Shown in pieces: positions 43,941 through 52,530 of a DNA stretch of 64,000 nucleotides (the stretch's first letter is position 1; every line of letters starts with the position of its first letter). A program made the position numbers and the translations under genes. The notes under the pieces were generated by a model. That model saw only the letters and a program-made list of their open reading frames with translations, did not search any database and was not told the origin of the DNA. Origin of the DNA: CBDDHT01 sp965227905 (lineage in GTDB: Bacteria > Pseudomonadota > Alphaproteobacteria > Rhizobiales > Methyloligellaceae); NCBI GenBank assembly GCA_965227905.1, contig OZ245780.1, positions 5,766,001 through 5,830,000 on the forward strand. Reading direction: 5' to 3'.

Positions 43941-44430
43941 GATCGGTCTGTCAGGTTTTCGAGAAGTTCTCCCGATTGGGGTCTTGGCTGGTGAGATAGG
44001 GCGGGATGGTGCCGTGGTTTTGGGATCAGGTTTTTTTCGCTCACGGCTATTCCGCGCTGAAGCGCGGGCCTCCGCGGGGGCGGCCTGACCGGCCGGCGCG
44101 CGGTCGCGCTTGCCGCGCCACTATGGCGCGGTTGTCTCAGACACATTGGATATCGTGCCGTATAGCACCAGCAACGCGGTACAATCCCACATGGAACCAA
44201 GAATAACCGAGCGACCAGCGAGGCAAGGCCAAGCGGCCGCCGCCCGGTCGGAGCCTGCCCCGGGCTTGATCCGGGGGCGCCCCCGCGGAGGCCCGCGCGA
44301 AAGCGCGGAATAGCCGTGAGCGATACATACTCAAATGGTTTAGCCAATCCCTCATGCCGCCGGACGTCACCAGCCACACAGCACGATCTCGCATGGAAGC
44401 AAGAACATCCAAGCGACATGCGTCGCACGT
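43941..44430. other. 490-bp intergenic region holding a MITE-like element
   Basis: It separates the HAD gene from the convergent UxaA-type gene. The inverted-repeat element copy B spans about 44036-44323. To its right, 44365-44406 is another copy of the internal module in inverse orientation. I see no gene. Confidence 0.7.
44036..44323. mobile_element. MITE-like element, copy B (inverse of copy A)
   Basis: Terminal inverted repeats begin TTCGCTCACGGCTATTCCGC and carry GCGGGCCTCCGCGGGGGCG; they differ from each other at a few positions. The interior is the reverse complement of copy A in large part: CCGCGCCACTATGGCGCGG (44113-44131) is now near the left, and ACCGAGCGACCAGCGAGGCA is near the right. 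It also contains a family-1-like CCGGGCTTGATCCGGGG. No transposase gene is present. Confidence 0.78.
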
Positions 44431-45582
44431 CTACATCGACAATCCAAAGCGGCTGACGGCCGTGTCGCGAACGCCGAGAATTTCGCTTGAGGTGAGTTCA
44501 CCACCAGCAACACATACCAGATAGTCGAACAGACGATCTCCAGCATCAGTGATGCTTTCACCACGCTCGAGAATCCCGGACACATCGCAATCGATATGGT
44601 CCGCGAAGCCTTCGGCCGTGTTGCGGTTGCCTGTCAGCTTGATTGTCGTCGAGATCATCGCGCCGATCGGATTACCGACACCTGTCGAAAAGAGACTGAG
44701 TTGCGAGCCGCCGGCGCTGAGCCCGGTGAGGGATTCAACGGCCGGTGCAGGCGTTGCCATGAAGTAGAGGCCTGGCCCAGTTGGTGCCTCTCCATAAGAA
44801 AGCACGCCGACGAGCGGTGTCGATCCGGCCTTGGCTATCGCACCCAACGACTTTTCTTCGATGGTCGTCAGACCGCCGCGAATATTGTCCTTCGTCGGAT
44901 TCGCACCGCGCAGATCGACACCTTCCGCCATGATTGCGCGCTCGTGCCCTAGAACGGCATCGAGAAACTTCTCCCCGATTTCAGGAGTCGCCGCACGCTT
45001 GGCGAAGATGTGCTCGGCCCCCAAGAACTCCGACGTCTCGGAGATGACGACCGCGCCACCAGCCGCAACGATCCGGTCGGCCGCGTGACCCATTGCCGGA
45101 TTGGATGCAAGGCCTGAAGTCGTGTCCGATCCGCCGCACTCAAGGCCGACGATGAGATCGGAGAGCGGACAGGGCTGGCGCGAGAGGGCCGATGCCTGGC
45201 GCACCAATTTGGCGGCAAGACGCGTGCCCTTGGCTGTGGCATCGATGGTCCCGCCAGAGCCTTGTATCGTAACGATCTCGACTGGCTTGCCCGATGGCAC
45301 AATCTTCGACGCCAGCGTCTCGCTTGTTACCGGCTCCAGGCCGACAACCAGAACGCCAAAGACATTGGCATTCTTTGCCATGCCGGCAAGCGTCGCCATT
45401 GTGATCTCAAGGTCCTGCCCCAGCTGGCCGCGCATAAAGGGCATCGTGATCGGGACAGTGCCATGGACGGCGCCACAGATACCGCGCACGACCGTGTTGC
45501 AACTCTCCATGACGGAGACGATGGCAACGTGATTACGAATGCCTGCGACGCCAGATGGACGCTGATAGCCCTGGAATGTCAT
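44431..45582 (-). CDS. UxaA-family dehydratase, large subunit
   Basis: A 383-residue protein of the altronate/galactarate dehydratase C-terminal family. The signature ECGGSDTTSGLASNPAMGHAAD region near residue 150 and the ETSEFLGAEHIFAKRA segment are intact. In split systems the large subunit pairs with a short SAF-domain protein, as here: the ATG overlaps that gene's stop by four bases. Split pairs include altronate dehydratase-like enzymes and (R)-sulfolactate sulfo-lyase (SuyAB). Which applies cannot be decided from sequence alone. It reads into the MITE-like element. Confidence 0.85.
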   Translation of the reverse strand: MTFQGYQRPSGVAGIRNHVAIVSVMESCNTVVRGICGAVHGTVPITMPFMRGQLGQDLEITMATLAGMAKNANVFGVLVVGLEPVTSETLASKIVPSGKPVEIVTIQGSGGTIDATAKGTRLAAKLVRQASALSRQPCPLSDLIVGLECGGSDTTSGLASNPAMGHAADRIVAAGGAVVISETSEFLGAEHIFAKRAATPEIGEKFLDAVLGHERAIMAEGVDLRGANPTKDNIRGGLTTIEEKSLGAIAKAGSTPLVGVLSYGEAPTGPGLYFMATPAPAVESLTGLSAGGSQLSLFSTGVGNPIGAMISTTIKLTGNRNTAEGFADHIDCDVSGILERGESITDAGDRLFDYLVCVAGGELTSSEILGVRDTAVSRFGLSM

Positions 45583-45872
45583 GAGTCCGCACCGAGGTCG
45601 CCGCGCGCTCTTAGCGAATCCACATTGTGCACATGCACATGTTCGCCGGCCGCGATGGGGCATGAGGCCTGCCCGACGATCTCGCCATATTTACAGATGT
45701 GCTCACCTTCGCCGATCGGCCGGGTCGCACATTTGTGGCCATAAGGAATGTCGGATTGGAGGGTTGTCTCAGGCTGCGCTTCGCCCTGAATCGTCAAATG
45801 ATCGCCGGCTGTTCCAGGATCGATGAGCGTTGCAACATTGTCGGACGAGTTGAGGATGATCGCGCGTGGCAT
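45579..45872 (-). CDS. UxaA-family dehydratase, small subunit (SAF domain)
   Basis: A 97-residue SAF-domain protein: IILNSSDNVATLIDP at the N terminus, IPYGHKCA in the middle and GEHVHVHNVDS at the C terminus are the standard pattern of UxaA N-terminal or SuyA-type subunits. It is translationally coupled to the large subunit. The start at 45872 gives the usual length; an in-frame ATG 36 bases earlier is possible. The upstream ribosome-binding site is weak. Confidence 0.83.
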   Translation of the reverse strand: MPRAIILNSSDNVATLIDPGTAGDHLTIQGEAQPETTLQSDIPYGHKCATRPIGEGEHICKYGEIVGQASCPIAAGEHVHVHNVDSLRARGDLGADS

Positions 45873-45945
45873 ACTGACTGTGATACGCGGCCCCACGACT
45901 GCTCGCAACCTCTACGAGCGGTCGAGGGGAGTGTCTGCTGCGATG

Positions 45946-46134
45946 CTAGCGCGTCAGTGTGAGACCAGGAGCCTCGGAAAGCACCGTGGACGATACGGAG
46001 ATGGTCGTCCCGACGCCGAGTGCGGCCCAGATCATAGCGGCAATTGCGATGCCCAGCATGAAACCGGAAGGCAGACTGGATTCTTTCGTGTCGGTCGAGC
46101 GCGAGACCGGACGTGTGCAGTAGCAAAGTGACAT
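45946..46134 (-). CDS. Small predicted membrane protein
   Basis: A 62-residue open frame with a good GAGGG seven bases before its ATG. A single hydrophobic helix covers about residues 24-45 (GFMLGIAIAAMIWAALGVG). No homologue is recognised. It lies 73 bases upstream of the UxaA small subunit on the same strand and could be its leader cistron. The coding status rests on the ribosome-binding site and the membrane helix only. Confidence 0.45.
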   Translation of the reverse strand: MSLCYCTRPVSRSTDTKESSLPSGFMLGIAIAAMIWAALGVGTTISVSSTVLSEAPGLTLTR

Positions 46135-46438
46135 CTTATGACCCTCTTCTTCAGGGACACATGAGCCAATCTATGTTCGGGTGATGGCTGTGCCCCAGCT
46201 GCAACAGATCAGTAAGAATGCGGCTTTTGCCGTCGTTTTTTGCTTGACTAACCTCAGTTGGTCTAGATGTGGGGACGGGTGTTGCGGAATACAACAGACG
46301 TTTACAAATTATTAATCTTTGAGCGGCGCCGGCTGGCGCAAATCAGGCGTCAAAAGAAGCTCGGCAGCGAGCAGTTTTGGGTGTAATAAAGCCGCGAAAA
46401 GGAACAATTGCCCGCAAATCAGGGACTTTCTTGGCCAA
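46135..46438. other. 304-bp upstream region of the SAM decarboxylase gene
   Basis: The region carries AT-rich segments (TTACAAATTATTAATC near 46305) and a possible -35 TTGACT near 46243, without a convincing -10. No gene or strong hairpin is visible. The frame of the next gene is open from 46319, but the homologous protein begins at 46439. Confidence 0.4.
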
Positions 46439-46888
46439 ATGACTGACCTTGCAGATGATAAGGGATATCACTTGTCGGAGACCGTTGACGTTCGGTCCAC
46501 GACTGGAGATGACTGGTTCGTCTCCCAAAAAGGTGTCGAATTCGCTGGCACACATCTCTTGTTGGAGTTCTGGGAAGCATCGCTGCTCTCCAATGAAACT
46601 GCCATCGAGCAGGCACTGATCCGTGCCGCAGAAGCTGCCGGAGCGACGGTTCTTGACGTTCGACTTCATAAGTTCTCGCCGTCAGGCGGTGTGACCGGCG
46701 TCTTGCTGCTCGCGGAATCTCACATCTCGATCCACACATGGCCCGAACGCGCCTATGCGGCCATCGATGTCTTTATGTGCGGCGATTGCGACCCGCATCT
46801 TTCGGTACCGGTTCTGGAGAACGCTTTCAGGCCCGGACGGATGGAAGTCAGCGAACACAAACGCGGAAAGGTCGAGAACGCCGATTGA
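46439..46888 (+). CDS. speD: S-adenosylmethionine decarboxylase proenzyme
   Basis: A 149-residue pyruvoyl-dependent enzyme that makes decarboxylated SAM for spermidine synthesis. Self-cleavage is predicted before S94 in LAESHISIHTW. Catalytic H99 and C114 (FMCGDC) have exactly the spacing seen in the Thermotoga-type prokaryotic enzyme. No speE gene is adjacent, although speD and speE are often together. The ribosome-binding site is weak, and translation could also begin upstream of 46439. Confidence 0.93.
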   Translation: MTDLADDKGYHLSETVDVRSTTGDDWFVSQKGVEFAGTHLLLEFWEASLLSNETAIEQALIRAAEAAGATVLDVRLHKFSPSGGVTGVLLLAESHISIHTWPERAYAAIDVFMCGDCDPHLSVPVLENAFRPGRMEVSEHKRGKVENAD

Positions 46889-46896
46889 TTCTGACG

Positions 46897-47835
46897 TCAG
46901 GCGCGCCTGGCTCCTGCAACAATGAGGACACCCGAGAAGATCAGCGCAAGTCCGACACCGTGATAGAGGTAGAACGACTCACCCAATAACAGAATGGCGA
47001 GCATGGCGGTAAAGAGCGGGACAAGATGCATCGATAATCCGCCCCTGCTCGGCCCGACGATTTCGACACCGCGATTAAAAAACAAATAGGCGCCGATCGA
47101 CGGAAAAATAGCGATATAGCCGATGGCGAGTAGCGACTGGGTATCGAACGGCATGCCCTTCACTGTCGCCACTTCACCGAGCCATAGTGGGAACAGCATC
47201 AGCACGCCCACCATCATGGTCGTAAACAGGACAACGCCCGATTCCAGATCCGACGGCCGCCGCGAAACGACGACCGAGTAGATGGCCCACAAGGTGGTTG
47301 CACCAAACACCCAGAGATCGCCGATCGTTCCGCCTTCCGAAATGAGTGCCAACGGATCGCCTGCGCTGATGATCGTGAATGCCCCCAGGGACGAGACGAC
47401 AATACCGACAATATGACGCGCCGAGATCAGTGTGCCATGCATGAGCCAGGCGATGATCGGGATCAATACCGGGCAGATTGCCTGAATGAACCCAGCATTG
47501 ATCGCCGTTGTCGTCTGAAGGCCTTTGTACATGAGGATGGGAAACAGGCCGACGCCAAGGACACCGAGTGCCGTGATGAATCTGGCCTCGCGCAGGACAA
47601 TCGGCCACTGCGCCCGCAACCGCGGTACGACGAACGGTAGAACAATCAGCGCAGCAGTTGCCCATCGCCAGAATGAAAGCCCAATGGGCGGGATCACGTC
47701 CGCCATGGCGCGGGCAACAGTGATGTTGCCGCCCCAGAACAGCGGCGCCAGTGTCAGCATGAGCCATCCGACACTCTGCCGCCCTGCTCCATGTTCCGCC
47801 GCGGGCTTACCCGCGGATGGCGATCTATCTGGCAT
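46897..47835 (-). CDS. DMT superfamily transporter (EamA type)
   Basis: A 312-residue membrane protein with ten helices made of two EamA repeats. The first shows LTLAPLFWGGNITVARAM, the second begins near GDLWVFGATTLWAIYSVVV, and GESFYLYHGVGLALIFSGV is typical of the last helices. Members export amino acids or other metabolites. Its start overlaps the end of the GMC oxidoreductase gene by 11 bases, so the two are co-transcribed. An in-frame ATG 33 bases upstream is an alternative. Confidence 0.87.
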   Translation of the reverse strand: MPDRSPSAGKPAAEHGAGRQSVGWLMLTLAPLFWGGNITVARAMADVIPPIGLSFWRWATAALIVLPFVVPRLRAQWPIVLREARFITALGVLGVGLFPILMYKGLQTTTAINAGFIQAICPVLIPIIAWLMHGTLISARHIVGIVVSSLGAFTIISAGDPLALISEGGTIGDLWVFGATTLWAIYSVVVSRRPSDLESGVVLFTTMMVGVLMLFPLWLGEVATVKGMPFDTQSLLAIGYIAIFPSIGAYLFFNRGVEIVGPSRGGLSMHLVPLFTAMLAILLLGESFYLYHGVGLALIFSGVLIVAGARRA

Positions 47836-49450
47836 CTTCGAGAACCAGATCTGCGCCGCGTTCTCCAATCATGATCGAAGGCGCATTCGTATTCGAAGAG
47901 GGCATCGTCGGCATGATTGCACTGTCGATCACGCGAAGTCCCTCGACACCGCGCACCCTGAGGCGCGGGTCGACGACGGCATCTGAGTCGACGCCCATGC
48001 GGCAGGTTCCGATAGGATGCCAGGACGTCTGGCCCGTGCTGCGAACATAATCGAGGATTGCCTCGTCGTCGGTGACATCGGGGCCAGGCCTTGTTTCGCG
48101 AACCAGGACCTCCGAGAAAGCGGGCTGCGCCGCGATTCGGCGCATCATACGACAGCCGGCCAAAAGTGTCTCGACATCCCGCGGCTCACTCAGATAATTC
48201 GCTCGGATCGTCGGCAGACTTTGGGGATCGCTATCGGCGGCATGGATCGAGCCGCGTGATGCGGGCCTCAGGACAAACACGCCAAGCGAAAAGCCTGGAT
48301 GTGGATCGGTTCCAAGTTCCTTCGAGCGCGAATATCGGTCCTTGCCACTGATCTGCGCCAGCTGGATCTTCACATCGGCTCGATTGAGCGACGTGTCCGT
48401 CCGCGCGATGGCATGGACGGTTGATGAGGTCGTGGACAGGAGTCCGCGACGGCGAAAAACATACTTAAGCGCTTCGGTCACCTTCTTGGATGGCCTGAAG
48501 ATCATGTCGTTAATTGTGATTGGAAGGCTACATTCATACGTAAAGCGGACCTGTAGATGATCGATCAGGTTTTCGCCAACGCCCCTGTTTTCGGCAACGA
48601 TCGGGATATTCAGCGATTGAAGGTGCGCACCCTCGCCGACGCCTGACAGTTCGAGAAGCTGAGGCGATTGAATGGACCCGGCCGACAACAGCACTTCTCG
48701 GCGAGCGGTTACCGATTTTCGCATTCCACCCTGATCAAATTCAACGCCGATGGCGCGATTGCCTTCGAATAGAACGCGTGTTGCGAGTGCGCCGGTCTCG
48801 ATCGTTAGATTGGAGCGCTTTGCCGCGCGACGGAGATAAGCAACAGCCGTGCTGAACCGCCTGCCGTTGTAAGTCGATTGCTGCAGATAGGTCGCGCCTT
48901 CCATCGAGCCTGCGTTGTAATCCGGCGTCTCGGGAACACCGGCCTCAAGGCAGGCAGCCACAAATGCATCCGACAAGGGATCTGGATCCCAATCCCCACG
49001 GCTCGTAACTTTGAGCGGTCCTCCATGGCCGCGCCGATCGGGGTCGCCAGCCGGATAGTCTTCCATGCGCTTGAACCACGGAAGGAGATCTTCATAGCCC
49101 CAACCGACATTTCCAAGTTCGCGCCAGTGGTCGTATTCGGTGGGATCCCCACGCACATAGACCATCCCGTTGACCGCACTGGAGCCGCCGAGAACTTTGC
49201 CGCGCGGCCAATAGAGCCGCTGGTTTCCGACTTCGGCCTCGGGCTCCGTATGGAGTGGCCAAATCAGATCTTTATTATGGAGGAGTTTGCCGACACCCAG
49301 CGGAACATGAATCCAGGGATTGCGGTCAGGCCCACCAGCTTCGAGCAAGAGGACACGATAGCGGCTGTCTTCACTCAGGCGGGCGGCAAGTGGCGCGCCG
49401 GCCGAGCCAGCGCCAACAACGATGAAATCATAGGGTTCGGAATGCGCCAT
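47825..49450 (-). CDS. GMC family oxidoreductase
   Basis: A 541-residue FAD-dependent alcohol dehydrogenase or oxidase of the glucose-methanol-choline family. GAGSAG is at 13-18, PROSITE-like WPRGKVLGGSSAVNGMVYVRG near 80-100, and the C-terminal catalytic HPIGTCRMG. It resembles choline dehydrogenase-type enzymes but also alcohol dehydrogenases of unknown range. It is co-transcribed with a DMT exporter downstream. A close paralogue lies at 55372-56976. Confidence 0.9.
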   Translation of the reverse strand: MAHSEPYDFIVVGAGSAGAPLAARLSEDSRYRVLLLEAGGPDRNPWIHVPLGVGKLLHNKDLIWPLHTEPEAEVGNQRLYWPRGKVLGGSSAVNGMVYVRGDPTEYDHWRELGNVGWGYEDLLPWFKRMEDYPAGDPDRRGHGGPLKVTSRGDWDPDPLSDAFVAACLEAGVPETPDYNAGSMEGATYLQQSTYNGRRFSTAVAYLRRAAKRSNLTIETGALATRVLFEGNRAIGVEFDQGGMRKSVTARREVLLSAGSIQSPQLLELSGVGEGAHLQSLNIPIVAENRGVGENLIDHLQVRFTYECSLPITINDMIFRPSKKVTEALKYVFRRRGLLSTTSSTVHAIARTDTSLNRADVKIQLAQISGKDRYSRSKELGTDPHPGFSLGVFVLRPASRGSIHAADSDPQSLPTIRANYLSEPRDVETLLAGCRMMRRIAAQPAFSEVLVRETRPGPDVTDDEAILDYVRSTGQTSWHPIGTCRMGVDSDAVVDPRLRVRGVEGLRVIDSAIMPTMPSSNTNAPSIMIGERGADLVLEDAR

Positions 49451-49533
49451 TAAGTTGAAGACCGGGATCGAGTGCGGAAAGTGTTTAGGACCACGTCTCT
49501 TGTGCCGGGGTCAAGCTACAGGGTACGGCGAGC

Positions 49534-50547
49534 TCAATAAGTGTCGAACAGGCGCTGAATTCTCTCCGGATCGTCACTGACGGTGAGAGCCAGCATTGCA
49601 AGCACGCGGGCTTTTTGCGGATTGAGATTGTCGGCGGCGACAATGCCATGTTCGCGCATGGATGCGCGGCGCAGAACGCGGCCACTGCCGGCGCGTGTAC
49701 TCTGAACGATGACGATACCCTCTGAGCGGGCAGCAAGAATCGCATCGAGTTGGGCAGGCGTGACCAACCCCGGTGCCACGCTCGCAACCACAATGGCTTT
49801 AGCGCCGGCAGCCGCGAATGCCGAGATTGCCGCCCCGTCGGCGCCTGCATAGGTCATTGCGATATCGACACGGGGTAACGACTCGAGATCGCCAAGTTCA
49901 AATTCTGTATTCGGCGCATGACGGCGCGCGGGCCGGCGATAAATTGCAACCGTACCGTCCGGGTCTGCGTAGCCAAGCATTCCGAGATCTGGACTGCGAA
50001 ACGTCTCGAGGCGAAGCGTCGAAGTCTTTGTGACTTCCCGTGCGGCCTGAATTTCATCATTCAACAAGGCCAGGACGCCAAGACCGCGTGCTTCAAGAGA
50101 TGCCGCGACCTGTACGGCGCTCACAAGATTGGGGCCTGCATCGGACCCGAGGGCGTTTTTCGGCCTCTGCGATCCAACCACGACGACTGGCAGGTCCGTC
50201 TTCAACGTTAGATTCAAGAAATAGGCTGTCTCTTCCAGTGTGGCCGTCCCATGCGTGACCACGAACCCATCCGGGGCATCTGGACTCGACGCCAATTCGT
50301 TGATTGATCGCGTCAGTTCCATCCAGTCGGCGGGAGAAACCGAGGAGCTTGAGAGCGCCCGAAACTGGACCGGCCGAACCTCTGCTATTGCATCAATTTC
50401 CGGGAAACGCGCGACGACCTCGTCGATCTCATGACGCTCGCCGAACTCCATATACTCATATGTATCCCGGCTGTGACGTCCATCGAAAGACATCGTTCCG
50501 CCCGTACCGATCACGGCAACTCTCGGTCGGTATTTCTTTTCCGTCAC
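49534..50547 (-). CDS. Type I/II asparaginase-like protein with altered active site
   Basis: A 337-residue member of the bacterial L-asparaginase family. The first catalytic threonine lies in GTGGTM (T15 or T18), and K174 in VTKTST is kept. The second motif reads THGTATLEETA: the aspartate that follows the catalytic threonine in asparaginases is replaced by A102. That aspartate binds the substrate's alpha-amino group, so the substrate may differ. No signal peptide, so cytoplasmic. The start is a GTG with GGAG seven bases upstream. Divergent from the Crp/Fnr gene. Confidence 0.83.
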   Translation of the reverse strand: MTEKKYRPRVAVIGTGGTMSFDGRHSRDTYEYMEFGERHEIDEVVARFPEIDAIAEVRPVQFRALSSSSVSPADWMELTRSINELASSPDAPDGFVVTHGTATLEETAYFLNLTLKTDLPVVVVGSQRPKNALGSDAGPNLVSAVQVAASLEARGLGVLALLNDEIQAAREVTKTSTLRLETFRSPDLGMLGYADPDGTVAIYRRPARRHAPNTEFELGDLESLPRVDIAMTYAGADGAAISAFAAAGAKAIVVASVAPGLVTPAQLDAILAARSEGIVIVQSTRAGSGRVLRRASMREHGIVAADNLNPQKARVLAMLALTVSDDPERIQRLFDTY

Positions 50548-50652
50548 AATGAATCTCCAGGAGTGGATGAGGGTTCGCTTGATTGGAGCGCAGCCAAGCG
50601 CACCTGAACGGCCGGAAGCCGAGCATAGCAAATGACTGGCTCAACGATCAAA

Positions 50653-50670
50653 ATGTCAGATTTTTGACAT
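50653..50670. promoter_or_regulatory. Candidate Crp/Fnr-family binding site
   Basis: ATGTCA-GATTTT-TGACAT is a perfect six-base inverted repeat with a six-base spacer, the geometry of Crp-type sites. It lies in the 183-base divergent region between the asparaginase-like and Crp/Fnr genes. I infer autoregulation and control of the neighbour. Confidence 0.55.
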
Positions 50671-50730
50671 AACTTCTGCGCGTGTTTTACTACCTGTAAT
50701 TGTTCCGAAAACTGCGGCCAAATCATAGGC

Positions 50731-51480
50731 ATGGCAGCAGACGGGAGAGGTATTGCCAGTACCGGTGCAACTATGCGGGAACCTGAACTGAGCGACGGGA
50801 TCGATCTCGAACAAGATCTGAACGATGAGTATTTTCGGCGCCTCTGCTCGCTTGGTCGCGCTCAGCACGCTGAAGACGGTCAGTATCTCTACTATCAGGG
50901 CGATCGAGCCACCCACATCTATCTTCTGCGCTCTGGACTGGTCAAATCGACTCAGACGGATAAGAACGGGCACGAATCCCTTCTCAAGATCCATCACCCC
51001 GGCAGCTTGATTGGACTTTCGGCATTGAGACCAAGTGCGGTACGCGACGCGAACGGTGTCGTCATATCAAAGGCCGACGTGATCTGGTTTGACCGCGACA
51101 AGTTCTTCGATCTGATGCGGGCAGACGGCGAACTCGGCATCCTCCTCACTCAGATTCTGCTCAAGCGCCAACAGCAACTTCACGCGCGAGTAACCGAGGT
51201 TACAGGCCATCGGGTCGATCAGCGACTTGCGCGTGTCCTTCTTCAACTGAATGCAGAGGTCCGCACCCGCGTTCCGGATAACGAGATCGTCAGCATGCCG
51301 GTGACCCATGAAGATCTGGCAACGCTTGTGCTTTCGCGCAGGCAATATGTAACAGCAATCCTGCGAACGTTCGTGTCCGATGGCCTGATAACAAACAAGC
51401 GGAGATGTATCAGCGTCATAGATCCCGCTGGCCTGAGAGAGATTGCAAACGGGCCGGTCAATCACGCTGAGAAGCATTGA
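50731..51480 (+). CDS. Crp/Fnr family transcriptional regulator
   Basis: A 249-residue regulator. A cyclic-nucleotide-type beta-roll covers about residues 30-145 (DGQYLYYQGDRATHIYLLRSG), then a long dimer helix, then a C-terminal helix-turn-helix (THEDLATLVLSRRQYVTAIL, about 195-214). No N-terminal cysteine cluster is present, so it is not a classical Fe-S Fnr; the phosphate-binding arginine of Crp is also not evident. Ligand unknown. ATG at 50731 has a weak site; an ATG at 50776 is an alternative. Confidence 0.87.
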   Translation: MAADGRGIASTGATMREPELSDGIDLEQDLNDEYFRRLCSLGRAQHAEDGQYLYYQGDRATHIYLLRSGLVKSTQTDKNGHESLLKIHHPGSLIGLSALRPSAVRDANGVVISKADVIWFDRDKFFDLMRADGELGILLTQILLKRQQQLHARVTEVTGHRVDQRLARVLLQLNAEVRTRVPDNEIVSMPVTHEDLATLVLSRRQYVTAILRTFVSDGLITNKRRCISVIDPAGLREIANGPVNHAEKH

Positions 51481-51625
51481 AACCCGGACGGCCTTCGCAA
51501 CGTCAAAAAAGTGACTGTTCTCAATCTTGGGCTGTGACTATTTGAGCACCAACGCAAAGGCGCCCGGATGCGCCATTTCCTGTCTGTCTGACTATGACAG
51601 CTTTATACTTGTGAGGTGCCTATCA

Positions 51626-52411
51626 ATGAAGCTCGTCAATAAGGTTGCGATTATTACAGGAGGCGGCAAAGGCATCGGTGAGGCGATCTCGCTCGCCTAT
51701 GCGAAAGAGGGGGCATCGGTTGTGATCGCTGATGTTGACATGGCCGCCGCCGAAAAAACCTGCAGCACCATCATAGACCAAGGTGGAAAGGCCAAAGCGG
51801 CGAGCGTCGATGTCACGCAAGAATCGTCCATCCAGGCAATGACAGACGATGTGATTGGTACGGATGGCCGGATCGATATTCTGGTGAATAATGCAGGAGC
51901 ACGGTTCATCAAGGGTTTCATGCAACATACGCTCGATGACTGGAATAAGATGCTGGAGATCAATCTCACAGGGCCGTTCCTATGCGCCCAGGCGGTCGTT
52001 CCGCACATGCGAGCCGGAGGCAAAGGAAAAATCATCAACCTTGCATCCATCGCCAGCTTCATGGGCCGGCCCAATCGCTGCGCCTATGTGGCAGCCAAGT
52101 CCGGGCTGCTCGGCCTGACAAGAGCCATGGCAGCTGACATGTCCGGCAAGAACATCTGCGTCAATGCCATTGCACCTGGAATGATTGCATCGCCCTTCAA
52201 CCAGTCATTTGCAGAAGCCGACGATACAGGACCTGCGTGGGCCACAGAGAACCTTGTCGGGCGTTGGGGACAGCCTGCCGATATCGCTGGTGCGGCAGTC
52301 TTCCTTGCTTCCGACGATTCCGATTTCGTCAACGGGGCCGAGATCAAGGTCGATGGCGGTTGGCTCAATGCGCGCTCGCGTTCGGGCGAAGTGCCGATCT
52401 GGGATGACTAA
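51626..52411 (+). CDS. Short-chain dehydrogenase/reductase
   Basis: A 261-residue SDR with TGGGKGIG at 11-18, NNAG at 88-91 and the catalytic S141, Y154 and K158. The C-terminal extension LNARSRSGEVPIWDD is longer than in FabG. It precedes an aldehyde dehydrogenase gene by 119 bases on the same strand, so an alcohol-to-acid oxidation route is possible. GAGG lies ten bases before the ATG, which decides this start over an upstream frame extension. Confidence 0.87.
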   Translation: MKLVNKVAIITGGGKGIGEAISLAYAKEGASVVIADVDMAAAEKTCSTIIDQGGKAKAASVDVTQESSIQAMTDDVIGTDGRIDILVNNAGARFIKGFMQHTLDDWNKMLEINLTGPFLCAQAVVPHMRAGGKGKIINLASIASFMGRPNRCAYVAAKSGLLGLTRAMAADMSGKNICVNAIAPGMIASPFNQSFAEADDTGPAWATENLVGRWGQPADIAGAAVFLASDDSDFVNGAEIKVDGGWLNARSRSGEVPIWDD

Positions 52412-52530
52412 ACTTCAAAAAAGGGCAATGCACCGGCAAGATACATGCCGCTCTTCGTGATAAGGTCGCAGATTGAAAACGCGCGCGCCCGCCTGCCAAC
52501 AAACCAAGATCGACCAAGGACGGACTAGCA

